Shown: positions 52,236 through 64,000 of the stretch, piece after piece
Layout: each line of letters opens with the position of its first letter
Numbering within the stretch: position 1 is the first letter of the stretch
Source: Candidatus Microthrix parvicella Bio17-1
GTDB lineage: Bacteria > Actinomycetota > Acidimicrobiia > Acidimicrobiales > Microtrichaceae
Assembly (NCBI RefSeq): GCF_000299415.1
Contig: NZ_AMPG01000001.1
Coordinates: forward strand, 558,001-622,000
Direction of reading: 5' to 3'
Length of the DNA stretch: 64,000 bases
Notes under the pieces: model-generated
The model's input: only the letters and a program-made list of their open reading frames with translations
Databases searched by the model: none
What the model was told of the DNA's origin: nothing
Translations under genes and position numbers: made by a program

Positions 52236-52651
52236 CGCTGGCCCTTGACACCACCGGGCTGCTGGCCCGCTACCTGGAGGGCCCAACCCACGCCGTTGCG
52301 GTGCAGGCCATGAACTCCGACCCCGACTGGTGTGCGTCCGCACTGGTGCTGAGCGAGGCGATGATGTTGATGGACCGGCTGGGGCTGGACGCCGATCGGG
52401 CGGACCGGCTTCGCCAGGCGCTTCGCGACGACTGGGAACGGTGCGCCGTGGTGCCCCTCGACCGCAAGTGTCTCGATCGGGCAGCCGAATTGGGACGGAC
52501 CCAACCGTTGCGCACGGTGGATGCGCTCCACCTGGCGGCCGCCGACCGCCTGCCTCGCCCGGTGACCTACCTCACGTTCGACCCGGCTCAGATCCCCGTC
52601 GCCCTGTCGCTCGGGTTCTCACTACCGGAAGATGACCTGACCCGGCCCTGA
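52232..52651 (+). CDS. vapC: VapC-type PIN-domain ribonuclease toxin
   Basis: A 139-residue PIN-domain protein with the expected acidic set: Asp in LALDTTGLLARY (residue 6), Glu in LVLSEAMMLMDR, Asp in RTVDALHLAAAD, and Asp in LTFDPAQIPVA. These coordinate metal for RNA cleavage. It begins at the ATG overlapping the antitoxin stop. It converges on the thiol peroxidase gene, 54 bases away. Confidence 0.88.
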   Translation: MTLALDTTGLLARYLEGPTHAVAVQAMNSDPDWCASALVLSEAMMLMDRLGLDADRADRLRQALRDDWERCAVVPLDRKCLDRAAELGRTQPLRTVDALHLAAADRLPRPVTYLTFDPAQIPVALSLGFSLPEDDLTRP

Positions 52652-52705
52652 AACCCAGCGCATCTGTTGATTATGCAGACGTGGGCCACCACCCCGACGT
52701 CGGGG

Positions 52706-53203
52706 CTACAGCGCAGCCAACGCCTCGTCGTAGTCGGGCTCGTCGGCCAGTTCGGGCACCAACTGGCTGTGCACCACCTGGCCGTCACCGTCGACCACCA
52801 GGACGGCTCGGGCCAACAGGCCGGCCATGGGGCCATCGCCCATGGTCAGGCCGTAGTCCTTGCCGAACGCAGCCGTGCGGAAGGTGGAGCCCATCAGCAC
52901 GCCGTCGATCCCCTCGGCGCCACAGAAGCGCTGCTGGGCAAACGGTAGGTCCGCCGAGACGCACAACACCGTGGTGTTGTCGAGAGCCGCCGCCCGCTCG
53001 TTGAACGCCCGCACCGAAGCGGCACACGTGGGGGTGTCGATCGACGGGAAGATGTTGAGCACGACGTTCTGACCGGAGAGCCCGCCCAAGGAGATCTCGC
53101 CCAGGTCGACGCCGGTCAGGTCGAAGCTCGGCGCATGGGCGCCCTCGGCGGGCGGCGTACCGACGGTGTGGACCTCGTTGCCACCGATGGTGATGCTGGC
53201 CAT
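52706..53203 (-). CDS. tpx: Thiol peroxidase, atypical 2-Cys
   Basis: A 165-residue peroxiredoxin that reduces peroxides using thioredoxin. The peroxidatic Cys60 is in PSIDTPTCAASVRAFN and the resolving Cys94 is in LPFAQQRFCG, matching the usual Tpx positions. MASITIGGNEVHTVG at the start is also typical, so ATG 53203 was chosen over longer in-frame starts. The ribosome-binding site GGAG precedes it, and a TAGATT hexamer at 53268-53273 (complementary strand) may be its -10. It is a stand-alone gene. Confidence 0.94.
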   Translation of the reverse strand: MASITIGGNEVHTVGTPPAEGAHAPSFDLTGVDLGEISLGGLSGQNVVLNIFPSIDTPTCAASVRAFNERAAALDNTTVLCVSADLPFAQQRFCGAEGIDGVLMGSTFRTAAFGKDYGLTMGDGPMAGLLARAVLVVDGDGQVVHSQLVPELADEPDYDEALAAL

Positions 53204-53320
53204 GTTGGTCTCCAATTGGTTGGGGGTCGCCGGCGGACGTGAGGCCGGGAGGAAGGGCAGGCCGGCAAATCTAGCGTCGTCCGACCCACCGAGGTTTTTC
53301 ATCCTGCGGGCTCATGGAGT

Positions 53321-54871
53321 TCAGCCGGCGGAGCGCCGCCACGTCGCCCCGTCGGCCGTGTCGGTCACGATGACGTTCTCAGCGACCAGCTCGTCGCGGA
53401 TTTCGTCCGCCCGAACAAAATTGCGTTCGGCGCGAGCCACCTGCCGCTCGGCCAGCAACGCATCGATGCGCTCGTCGGTGCCGGTGGCCTCGGCCACCGC
53501 ATCGGGGTCAGCGGCGGCGGCGAGGCCCAGCCCCAGCGCCCGGTCGACGTCGGCCAGCAACGCCCAGCGCTCCGCAGGACCAAGATCGTCATCCCGGAGC
53601 GCATCCCAAAGCGCCGCCACCGCCCTGGGAGAAGCCAGGTCGTCGGCGAGCGCCTCCCAGAACGCGGCGACGTGCGCGATCACGGGCTCCGACCCCACCA
53701 GCCGCTGAACGATGTCGTCGTTGCGGGTCGGGCTGTCGTCGGGCGCAACGATGTCGGCGGGGAGCCCACCTGCTGCGATGGCCTCGGTACGGGCCGTGGC
53801 GGCCGCCTTGCGAAGCCGCCTGAACGCCACCGCCGCCTGATCCATGGCCGCCCAGGTGAAGTCCTGCTGCTGGCGGTAGTGAGCGGTGAGGAAGAGGTAC
53901 CGAAACGCCAGCGGTTCGTAGCCGCGATCGACCAGCGTTTCCACCGTGAGTGCGTGTCCTGCCGATTTCGACAGCTTGGCGCCCGACAGGTTGAGAAACT
54001 CGTTGTGCACCCAGTGACCGACCCAGGGGTGCACGCCGAGCGCCGCCTCGCTCTGGGCGACCTCGTTGGTGTGATGCACGCCGATGTGGTCGATGCCGCC
54101 GGTGTGGATGTCGAAGGAATCGCCCAGGTACCGGCGGGACATCGCCGAGCACTCGATGTGCCAGCCGGGAAACCCGCGGCCCCACGGAGAATCCCACTCC
54201 TGTTGCCGTCTCACGCCCTCGGGGGTGAACTTCCACAACGCGAAATCGGGCGGATTTCGCTTGGCTCCGGTGTTGTCAACCCGACCGCTCGTCGTCTGGG
54301 CGGCCACGTTCAAGCCAGCGAAGTCGGCGTAGGCCGGGAAGGTGGAGATGTCGAAGTAGACCCCATCGTCGATGACGTAGGTGTGCCCGCCCCGCTCCAG
54401 GATTCCGATCAGCTCGATCTGCTCGGCCACGTGTGCGGCGGCCCGTGGCAACTCATCGGGTTCGAGGCAGCCCAGGGCGCGGCGATCGTCGGCCCACTGG
54501 GAGGTGTAGTGGGCCGCAATGTCCTCGGCGGTTCTCCCCGTGCGTGCGGCGGCGGCCTCCATTTTGTCATCGCCCTGGTCGGCGTCGTCGGTGAGGTGGC
54601 CCACGTCGGTGATGTTGGTGACGTAGGTGACGTCGTACCCCCCAACCAGAAGAACGCGTCGCAACAGGTCCGGGGTGAGCTGGCTTCGCATGTTGCCCAG
54701 GTGTTGTGGCGCATACACCGTGGGCCCACAGGTGTAGATGCCAACGTGGGGCGGGTTCAGCGGAAGAAACGGCTCGACGCTTCGACGACGGGTGTCGAAC
54801 AGTCGCAGATTGACCAAGGGAGCGGGACGTGCAGCGCCGTCGAAAGGAACATCGCTGTCGGAAGCTGACAT
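53321..54871 (-). CDS. cysS: Cysteinyl-tRNA synthetase
   Basis: A 516-residue class I synthetase that charges tRNA-Cys. It has the zinc-binding Cys48 (YTCGPTVY), the HIGH-equivalent HLGN at 57-60, WHIECSAM with another zinc Cys, GGIDHIGVHHTNE with His/Glu ligands, and the KMSKS-equivalent KLSKS (GAKLSKSAGH). The C-terminal anticodon-binding part (RQVARAERNFVRADEIRDEL) is present. The mycothiol ligase MshC is a close relative, but motif form and length favour CysS. The start is ATG 54871 (MSASDSDVPF); upstream in-frame Met residues are less likely. Confidence 0.95.
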   Translation of the reverse strand: MSASDSDVPFDGAARPAPLVNLRLFDTRRRSVEPFLPLNPPHVGIYTCGPTVYAPQHLGNMRSQLTPDLLRRVLLVGGYDVTYVTNITDVGHLTDDADQGDDKMEAAAARTGRTAEDIAAHYTSQWADDRRALGCLEPDELPRAAAHVAEQIELIGILERGGHTYVIDDGVYFDISTFPAYADFAGLNVAAQTTSGRVDNTGAKRNPPDFALWKFTPEGVRRQQEWDSPWGRGFPGWHIECSAMSRRYLGDSFDIHTGGIDHIGVHHTNEVAQSEAALGVHPWVGHWVHNEFLNLSGAKLSKSAGHALTVETLVDRGYEPLAFRYLFLTAHYRQQQDFTWAAMDQAAVAFRRLRKAAATARTEAIAAGGLPADIVAPDDSPTRNDDIVQRLVGSEPVIAHVAAFWEALADDLASPRAVAALWDALRDDDLGPAERWALLADVDRALGLGLAAAADPDAVAEATGTDERIDALLAERQVARAERNFVRADEIRDELVAENVIVTDTADGATWRRSAG

Positions 54872-54966
54872 GACACCATCATGGCGCCTCGACCTCGCCG
54901 GCCGCATCAAGCGTCGGCCGTCGTGGCCACCCCCTCCTCCTGCCGTCGGGCGGTCCCGGCCGGCGG

Positions 54967-54972
54967 TACCCT
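54967..54972 (+). promoter_or_regulatory. Probable -10 element of a leaderless promoter (MBL gene)
   Basis: TACCCT ends six bases before the ATG at 54979. Confidence 0.45.
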
Positions 54973-54978
54973 GCCCGG

Positions 54979-55605
54979 ATGACCACCGACGCCGTCAACA
55001 CCCGTATCTGGTCCGACGCCCGAGCCGAGATCCATCAGGTCGTGGTGGGCCCGATGGACAACAACGTCTACGTGTTGCGCTGCCGACGGTCGGGCGACGC
55101 CGTGCTGATCGATGCAGCCAACGAACACGACGTGCTCCTCGAGTTGGCCAAGAATCTGGGCGTTCGCCAGGTTCTGGAGACCCACGGCCACTGGGACCAC
55201 ATCCAGGCGGTGACACAGATGCGCGACGCGGGCTACTCGGTGGGCATCACCTCCGAGGATGCCTCGATGCTGCCCTCCTACGACGAGATTCTCGGTGACG
55301 AGGAGGTGATTCAGGTGGGCGATCTCCGGCTGCACACCATCCACACCCCGGGCCACACACCAGGATCGATGTGTTTTTCCATCGAGGGGGCACCCGTGTT
55401 GTTCTCGGGCGACACGCTCTTTCCTGGCGGCCCGGGCAACACCACCTTCGAGGGTGGCGACTTCAACACGATCATCGAGTCGCTGGAACAGCGGCTCTTC
55501 CGCCCCCTCGCCGCCGACACGCTGGTGCTGCCCGGGCACGGCGATCACACCACGATCGGCACGGAGGCACCGCACCTCGACGAGTGGGTGGATCGCGGGT
55601 GGTAG
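54979..55605 (+). CDS. Metallo-beta-lactamase-fold hydrolase (glyoxalase II-like)
   Basis: A 208-residue metallohydrolase. The zinc motif THGHWDH is at 68-74 (His69, His71, Asp73, His74), followed by TPGHTPGSMCF with the next His, FSGDTLFPGGPGNT with Asp, and the last metal His in LPGHGDHTTIG. Small proteins of this shape include thiolesterases and glyoxalase II-like enzymes acting on mycothiol or bacillithiol conjugates; the substrate is unknown. It is divergent from cysS and upstream of the sufS-sufU pair, with a regulatory-looking inverted repeat between. Confidence 0.88.
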   Translation: MTTDAVNTRIWSDARAEIHQVVVGPMDNNVYVLRCRRSGDAVLIDAANEHDVLLELAKNLGVRQVLETHGHWDHIQAVTQMRDAGYSVGITSEDASMLPSYDEILGDEEVIQVGDLRLHTIHTPGHTPGSMCFSIEGAPVLFSGDTLFPGGPGNTTFEGGDFNTIIESLEQRLFRPLAADTLVLPGHGDHTTIGTEAPHLDEWVDRGW

Positions 55606-55665
55606 TTGGACGCCAGGAACACCGGGTTCGCTGCAACCGGCCGACGTGCGGTCGGTGACGCCTGC

Positions 55666-55695
55666 CTATTTCCCCGCTCCCGGCCGGAGAAATAG
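55666..55695. promoter_or_regulatory. Inverted repeat at the sufS promoter
   Basis: CTATTTCCCC (55666-55675) and GGAGAAATAG (55686-55695) form a near-perfect inverted repeat with 9 of 10 positions paired and a 10-base spacer. The right arm overlaps the TAGACT -10 (55693-55698) of the suf transcript. This is a good candidate operator for an Fe-S-sensing repressor (SufR or Rrf2 type), though no regulator gene is in the window. Confidence 0.55.
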
Positions 55696-55705
55696 ACTGC
55701 GCCTC

Positions 55706-55741
55706 ATGACACCAGAGGCGACGCAGGTTGTGAGCGTATGA
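55706..55741 (+). CDS. Possible leaderless upstream ORF of 11 codons before sufS
   Basis: ATG ACA CCA GAG GCG ... encodes MTPEATQVVSV and stops at 55739-55741, overlapping the sufS ATG by four bases (ATGA). Its ATG lies 7 bases after TAGACT, so it would be the first codon of a leaderless transcript, and sufS would be reached by re-initiation. Confidence 0.35.
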   Translation: MTPEATQVVSV

Positions 55742-56994
55742 GCGAACTGCGAAACCTGCCGGGCGACCCTCTGGACGCCGTTGCGCTGCAGCGGCAGTTT
55801 CCGGTCCTTCAGCGCTCCATCAAAGGCCATCGCATGGCCTTTCTCGACAGCGCCGCGTCGTCGCAGAAGCCTCAACGTGTCATCGATGCGATGTCCGGCT
55901 TTTACGAGACGATCAACGCCAATGTTCACCGGGGCGTCTATGAGATCTCCGAGCAGGCCACCAATGCGTTGGAGGGGGTCCGCTCCGATGTCGCCCGATT
56001 CATCGGAGCGTCCGACGTCGACGAGGTGGTGTTCACAAAGAACGCCACCGAGTCACTCAACCTGGTTGCAGGGTCGTGGGGCAGGGCCAACCTGGGTCCC
56101 GGCGACGCCATCGTGCTCACCATGTTGGAACACCACGCCAACATCGTCCCCTGGCAGATGCTGGCGTCCGAGCGCGGGTTCGACATCCGATGGATCCCGC
56201 TGACCGAGGACGCCCAACTGGACCTTGGCAACCTCGACACGCTGTTGGATGGCGCAAAGCTGGTGGGCCTCACCGCCGCATCCAACGTCACCGGCACCCT
56301 CACCCCCGTTCGACGCATCGCTGACGCCGCTCACGACGCCGGTGCGCTCGTGTGCGTCGACGCCTGCCAGTACGTGCCACACGCCGCCTGCGACGTCAAC
56401 GCGCTCGGCGCCGATTTTTTGGCGTTCTCCGGCCACAAGATGTGCGGGCCGACCGGCATCGGTGTGCTGTGGGCCCGACGCAGCATCCTTGAGGACATGC
56501 CCCCGTTTCTCGGTGGCGGTTCGATGATTCAGGACGTTCGCCTCGACGGGTTCGTCCCCACCGGCATACCTCATCGATTTGAGGCAGGTACCCCGCCCAT
56601 CGCCGAGATCATCGGGCTGGGAGAGGCAATCGCCTTCCTCAACGAGGTGGGGATGGAAGCCGTTCAGGCCCATGAGCAGGCCATGTCCGCTTACGCCTTT
56701 CGCACGCTGACCGAACGCTTTGGCGAACGCATGGTGATCCACGGCCCCGCCGAGCCGGATCAACGAGCCGGGGTGATGAGCTTTGCATTGGGCGACGTTC
56801 ACCCCCACGACGTGTCCCAGATCCTCGACGAACACGGTGTTGCGGTGCGGGCCGGACACCATTGCGCCAAACCGCTGATGAAGGCGCTGGGCGTTGGCGC
56901 CACGGCCCGGGCATCGTGGTACCTCTACAACACCCCCGACGACATCGACGCCCTCGCCGACGGCCTGGAAGCCACGGCCCGGTTCTTTCTGTAG
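55738..56994 (+). CDS. sufS: Cysteine desulfurase, SufS type
   Basis: A 418-residue PLP enzyme that takes sulfur from cysteine for Fe-S cluster assembly. The PLP Lys234 is in FSGHKMCGP and the sulfur-carrying Cys376 is in RAGHHCAKPLM. NANVHRGVYEISEQAT and VVFTKNATESLNLVA are typical of group II (SufS) desulfurases. The ATG at 55738 is used. The downstream partner sufU follows after 65 bases on the same strand. The other suf genes (sufBCD) are not here. Confidence 0.95.
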   Translation: MSELRNLPGDPLDAVALQRQFPVLQRSIKGHRMAFLDSAASSQKPQRVIDAMSGFYETINANVHRGVYEISEQATNALEGVRSDVARFIGASDVDEVVFTKNATESLNLVAGSWGRANLGPGDAIVLTMLEHHANIVPWQMLASERGFDIRWIPLTEDAQLDLGNLDTLLDGAKLVGLTAASNVTGTLTPVRRIADAAHDAGALVCVDACQYVPHAACDVNALGADFLAFSGHKMCGPTGIGVLWARRSILEDMPPFLGGGSMIQDVRLDGFVPTGIPHRFEAGTPPIAEIIGLGEAIAFLNEVGMEAVQAHEQAMSAYAFRTLTERFGERMVIHGPAEPDQRAGVMSFALGDVHPHDVSQILDEHGVAVRAGHHCAKPLMKALGVGATARASWYLYNTPDDIDALADGLEATARFFL

Positions 56995-57059
56995 GCGTCC
57001 CCGCCCCACCCTCCCCACTCCACCCTCCCCACTTGCCACCCAAAACCATCGGAGTACCC

Positions 57060-57545
57060 ATGGCCGGTCTCGAAGACCTGTACCGCGAGATCATCCTCGA
57101 TCACTACCGAAGCCCGCGCCACCGCGGCCAACTGGAAACACCGCCCGCCGTGCGGGCAGAGGGCTACAACCCGCTGTGCGGCGACGAAGTGGTGGTCTAC
57201 CTGGACGTCAACGATGCGGGCGTGGTGGCCGACGTGGCCATCGACGGCCAGGGTTGTTCGATCAGCCAGTCATCCGCATCGATGATGAGTGCGGCCATTC
57301 AGGGCCGCACCGTCGACGAGGTGCGGGCGTTGGTGCGCTCGTTCAAGCAGATGATGTCAATCCACGAAAACGAACTCAGTGGGGAAGACGACGACGGCGA
57401 TGAAGAACCGGCCGGCGAGCCGGAAGCCCCAGACCTGGGCGACCTGGCGGCCCTGCAGGGAGTAGTGAAGTTTCCGGTGCGAATCAAGTGCGCCACCCTC
57501 TCGTGGAACACCCTGGTGCAGGCCCTCGACGACGCCGGCGTCTAA
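57060..57545 (+). CDS. sufU: SufU-type sulfur acceptor / zinc-dependent sulfurtransferase
   Basis: A 161-residue protein that accepts sulfur from SufS. The zinc/sulfur ligands are Cys40 and Asp42 (NPLCGDEV), Cys66 (GQGCSISQSSASMM) and Cys144 (RIKCATLSW). Between the second and third Cys there is an acidic insert (about 107-128, SGEDDDGDEEPAGEPEAP) larger than I would expect, matching SufU rather than IscU in general position. It starts MAGLEDLYREIILDHYRSP at ATG 57060 and lies behind sufS. It converges on the M23 peptidase gene. Confidence 0.93.
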   Translation: MAGLEDLYREIILDHYRSPRHRGQLETPPAVRAEGYNPLCGDEVVVYLDVNDAGVVADVAIDGQGCSISQSSASMMSAAIQGRTVDEVRALVRSFKQMMSIHENELSGEDDDGDEEPAGEPEAPDLGDLAALQGVVKFPVRIKCATLSWNTLVQALDDAGV

Positions 57546-57570
57546 CCAAGGGCCGCAAGCCGGGGGCCCG

Positions 57571-61210
<3,640 letters not shown>

Positions 61211-61288
61211 GAGAGGCGAACGCGTCTTGGTTTCGAGCCGGCGGCTCCACCGCCGGCGTTGAGCAGCCGGCAATGGCACGATGGGTCG

Positions 61289-62332
61289 ATGCCCACACCA
61301 TTTCGTTTCGCCATCCAGTTGTCGCATCCGCTGCCCGGAACCACCTGGGCCGAGACCGCGCGCCGCGTGGAACAGGTCGGCTTCTCGGCACTCCACATGC
61401 CCGATCACTTTGGCGATCAGCTGGCACCGGTGACCGCCATGGCCTGGGCCGCTGCGGCCACCGAGGAGCTGAAGGTGGGGGCGCTGGTGTTCGACAACGA
61501 CTACCGCCACCCGGTGGTGTTACACAAGGAACTGGCCACGCTGGACGCGTTGACGGGCGGCCGCGTAGAGCTGGGCCTGGGCGCCGGCTGGATGCGGTGG
61601 GACTACGAGCGATCCGGGATGGACTACGACGAGCCCAAGATCCGCGTCGACCGCTTTGAGGAGGCCCTTCTGGTGCTCAAGGGGCTGTTTGCCTCCGGCG
61701 AGTTCAGCCACCATGGCACGCACTACACGATCGATGCGCTTGAAGGGCTGCCGCGCCCCACCGTGGAGGGCGGACCGCCGATCATGATCGGAGCCGGTGG
61801 CCCCCGCATGCTGGGCATCGCCGGAGCCCACGCCGACATCATCGGGGTCAATGCCCGCATCCCTTCCGGCGCCGTCGACGCCGAGGCGGCCAAAGACTTC
61901 GCCCCGGAACGCATCGACCAGAAGCTGGAATGGATCCGTGCCGCTGCCGGGAACCGCTTTGATGACATCGAGTTGAACGTACTGGTGTTCTTGGCCACGA
62001 TCACCGATGACGCACGGGGCATGGCCCAGGGCATCGCTGCGATGTTCGGAGGCGAGCCCAGCATCGAGCGTGGGGTGGGCGCGGCCGTCAATGCTGCTGC
62101 AAACGGGGCTCACGACGACAAGGCCCCAACAAGCGATGCAGCGTCCAACTCGTCGGGCGGATTCACGACCGACACCGTGTTGGGTGCGCCGGCCATCCTC
62201 TTGGGGACGCTGGACGAGATGGCCGACACCCTGCGCGAGCGGCGCGAGCGCTGGGGCATCAGCTACATCACGCTGCAAGGGCCCGAGGCGCTCAACCTGG
62301 CGCCGCTGATCGCCACATTGACCGGCACCTGA
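61289..62332 (+). CDS. F420-type LLM-class oxidoreductase
   Basis: A 347-residue luciferase-like monooxygenase-family (TIM-barrel) protein. The start MPTPFRFAIQLSHPLPGTTW, SALHMPDHFGDQLAPVTAMAWAA, DNDYRHPVVLHKELATLDALTGGRVELGLGAGW and PIMIGAGGPRMLGIAG fit the TIGR03621 subfamily of probable F420-dependent oxidoreductases. A low-complexity insertion of about 30 residues (AAANGAHDDKAPTSDAASNS) sits near residue 270 and is unusual. The ATG at 61289 is used. The substrate is unknown. It follows guaB by 78 bases. Confidence 0.88.
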   Translation: MPTPFRFAIQLSHPLPGTTWAETARRVEQVGFSALHMPDHFGDQLAPVTAMAWAAAATEELKVGALVFDNDYRHPVVLHKELATLDALTGGRVELGLGAGWMRWDYERSGMDYDEPKIRVDRFEEALLVLKGLFASGEFSHHGTHYTIDALEGLPRPTVEGGPPIMIGAGGPRMLGIAGAHADIIGVNARIPSGAVDAEAAKDFAPERIDQKLEWIRAAAGNRFDDIELNVLVFLATITDDARGMAQGIAAMFGGEPSIERGVGAAVNAAANGAHDDKAPTSDAASNSSGGFTTDTVLGAPAILLGTLDEMADTLRERRERWGISYITLQGPEALNLAPLIATLTGT

Positions 62333-62372
62333 GGCCCCCGAAACACGGCGGGCCCCCCTTCCGGTCCCCGTA

Positions 62373-62693
62373 TCAGGCGACGCGTTGGATCGCTGCGGCC
62401 AGGTCGGTGTCTCGCATGGTCAGCGTGCCGGCGTCATGGCTGATGAGGTCGACGGTCACGACGTTGTAGCTGTTTGACCAGTCCGGGTGATGATTGGCCG
62501 CTTCGGCCAATGGCGCCACCCGGCTCATGAACGCGAAGGCCTCAGCAAAGTCGGCGAACTCGAAGCGGCGGCGCAGCGCACCGTCGTGCAATTGCCATCC
62601 GGGCAGGCGCCGCAGGGCGGCCCGCACCTCGTCGTCGGTGAGGCCCTCGTTCTGGGGCTGGTCATCGCTCTCGGCATTTGATGGTTCGGTCAT
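62373..62693 (-). CDS. phhB: Pterin-4a-carbinolamine dehydratase (PCD/DCoH)
   Basis: A 106-residue enzyme that recycles tetrahydrobiopterin-type cofactors. The active-site region EAANHHPDWSNSYNVVTVDLISHDAG (shortened here to ANHHPDW, with His68 and His69, and LISHDAG with His86) is complete, as is the closing TMRDTDLAAAI. The N-terminal 18 residues are acidic and low-complexity. The start was set at ATG 62693, with a GGAAGAGG ribosome-binding site; ATG 62720 is a possible alternative. No pterin-dependent hydroxylase is in the window. Confidence 0.9.
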   Translation of the reverse strand: MTEPSNAESDDQPQNEGLTDDEVRAALRRLPGWQLHDGALRRRFEFADFAEAFAFMSRVAPLAEAANHHPDWSNSYNVVTVDLISHDAGTLTMRDTDLAAAIQRVA

Positions 62694-62830
62694 CGTCGTG
62701 GCCTCTTCCTCTGTGATCATCATGGTTTGCACGGCCGCTGCAGTGGGCGTTCCGAAAGCGCAACGCCCCCAGAGCAATGTAGGGGTAATCCCCGGTTTTG
62801 TTGGCGTTCAAACTCGGTCAGCATGGGCAA

Positions 62831-64000
62831 ATGAGCGCGACCGACCATGTCATGGACAGGCCGACAACGACACCGACGGGTGCACCGTCTTCTCCGGGCG
62901 GCGGCTTCGCGGGGGTCTGTCCCCGATGTGGCGCGCCACTCACGGGCCGGAGCGCAACCTGTGGCCGCTGTGGTCTCAACCTGGCTCTGCCGCTGGTGGC
63001 GGAGCTTTCCGACCTGAACCTTCGCCACGAGGTGGCACGGCATCGCCGGATTGAGGTCATCGCGTCGTTGGACGGCGAGTTCGCCGCCATCGACGCCCGG
63101 CGTGCCGAAGTGCTGCGGGAACTCGGCCAGCCCACTCCTGCTGCTCCGGTGGCGGCACCGCAGCGTGCCGGCGGCCACGGCGCCGGCACGCAGACGCTGT
63201 TGTTGGCACTCGGGGTGCTGTGTCTGGCAATCGCAGCGGCCGTCTTCGCCGCCGTCGGCTGGGACCGTCTCAACCCTTGGGGCCAGGCCGCCGTACTGCT
63301 GGGGGCCACCCTTGCCGCCGGCCTCGGCGGCGTGGCGCTGTTTCGCCGCGGACTCCGGGCCACCGGCGAGGCCGTACTGGGACTGAGCGGGTTGATGGTG
63401 ATGGTGAACATCGCCACCTTCGGGTCAGCGCTGGGTGCGGGTACAACCGACCTGCGATTCTGGAGCGTCGGAATGGCCATCCTGGCCGCGCTGGGGGCGG
63501 CCACCCGCCGCTGGGGCGGTCGAGCGGGAGGTCCTCGCCCTCTCGCCGGGGGCATCATCGCTGCGGTCGCGGCCCAGTTGGCCGCTCCGATCGGCGCCGC
63601 CGCTGTGCTGGGGCCCTCGGCGTCGACCGGATTCGACCTGACCTTGTGGGACCCAGGGTTGACCCAAGCCGGGCTTGCAGGCGTTGCGGTGGTGTTGATC
63701 GTGCAGGCACTGGTAGTCGCTCTCGTCGCATGGGTGCGCGGTTGGAAGCCCACCTCCCCGATGGTCGCTGCGACCCTGGTCACCGCCACGTCACTCTGGC
63801 TGGTGGCCATAGGCATGACCGTGGCGCTGTCTCAATCAACCGCCATGACGGCTATTCTGGCCGGAGCCGCACTCGCCGCAGCAGTGGCCGCTGCGCTCCC
63901 GCAGCTCAAGACACCGGGCGCCTCGCTGGCCGCCGGCGCGTCCGCAGCCGCCGCGCTGGGCGCATGGATGGCGCCGGCGCCGCCCGAGGTGTCGTTCACG
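62831..64000 (+). CDS. Zinc-ribbon multi-pass membrane protein (SCO7613-like), 3' end outside window
   Basis: An open frame runs from ATG 62831 to the right edge, 390 codons with no stop. An N-terminal zinc ribbon (CPRCGAPL at about 32-39, then CGRCGLN) is followed by a helical stretch (LRHEVARHRRIEVIASL) and then at least eight hydrophobic segments (for example LLLALGVLCLAIAAAVFAAVG and VLGLSGLMVMVNIATFG). This is the layout of actinobacterial 'SCO7613 C-terminal domain' or DUF2157-like proteins; their function is unknown. The C-terminal part is missing. Confidence 0.8.
   Translation, partial: MSATDHVMDRPTTTPTGAPSSPGGGFAGVCPRCGAPLTGRSATCGRCGLNLALPLVAELSDLNLRHEVARHRRIEVIASLDGEFAAIDARRAEVLRELGQPTPAAPVAAPQRAGGHGAGTQTLLLALGVLCLAIAAAVFAAVGWDRLNPWGQAAVLLGATLAAGLGGVALFRRGLRATGEAVLGLSGLMVMVNIATFGSALGAGTTDLRFWSVGMAILAALGAATRRWGGRAGGPRPLAGGIIAAVAAQLAAPIGAAAVLGPSASTGFDLTLWDPGLTQAGLAGVAVVLIVQALVVALVAWVRGWKPTSPMVAATLVTATSLWLVAIGMTVALSQSTAMTAILAGAALAAAVAAALPQLKTPGASLAAGASAAAALGAWMAPAPPEVSFT

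Overview
The window is high-G+C bacterial DNA, coding densely on both strands with many GTG starts. Gene content points to an actinobacterium: a Ku/LigD-polymerase end-joining pair, an Rpf-type muralytic protein, an F420-type luciferase-like oxidoreductase, an Eis-like acetyltransferase, SufS/SufU, homodimeric AceE, B12-dependent MetH, and frequent leaderless starts with a TANNNT hexamer 6-7 nt before the start codon. The SLH-domain secreted protein, paired acyl-CoA dehydrogenases and overall style suggest the Acidimicrobiia (Microthrix-like). That placement is inference from gene style, not from a database search.

Layout. 1-7.8 kb: end of an ABC transporter, an SRPBCC protein, uracil-DNA glycosylase, a MATE exporter, a lipoprotein, an Eis-like acetyltransferase, and the leucyl aminopeptidase / cob(I)alamin adenosyltransferase pair. 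7.8-15.4 kb: a large secreted DUF4091/beta-propeller/SLH protein with a small lipoprotein, then MetH; cobalamin adenosylation and use thus lie close together. 15.5-23.5 kb is an accessory, partly decayed island. It holds a MNT-HepT toxin-antitoxin pair whose toxin has an in-frame stop, three tandem paralogs of an unnamed actinobacterial family (the first a wreck), a decayed VapBC copy beside an intact VapBC, and an AlbA-like/GHKL ATP-binding protein with twin palindromes upstream. 23.5-25.3 kb is the Ku-LigD polymerase end-joining operon, divergent from an Rpf gene.

26.5-34.4 kb holds a leftward set built around lipoylation and 2-oxoacid dehydrogenase: Lpd, E2, a fused LipB-LipA, then an acyl-CoA dehydrogenase and a membrane protein. 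LipB-LipA would octanoylate and then sulfurate the lysine of the E2 made just upstream; the partner E1 (AceE) is at 46-49 kb. 34.6-45.2 kb: a membrane acyltransferase with SGNH domain, an epimerase-like protein, an SRPBCC protein, a HAD phosphatase, a DUF3048 protein with a decayed neighbour copy, an SDR, and a fused HyuA-HyuB hydantoinase/oxoprolinase. 45.2-49 kb: an RNase HI fused to a SLOG-like domain, directly behind aceE.

49-64 kb: an alpha/beta hydrolase-like protein lacking the nucleophile serine, two small proteins, an acyl-CoA dehydrogenase, a second VapBC pair, thiol peroxidase, CysS, a metallo-beta-lactamase-fold protein, SufS-SufU preceded by an inverted repeat and a tiny leaderless upstream ORF, an M23 peptidase divergent from guaB, an LLM oxidoreductase, a pterin dehydratase, and the start of a zinc-ribbon multi-membrane protein running off the right edge. 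I saw no rRNA, tRNA, CRISPR array or insertion sequence.
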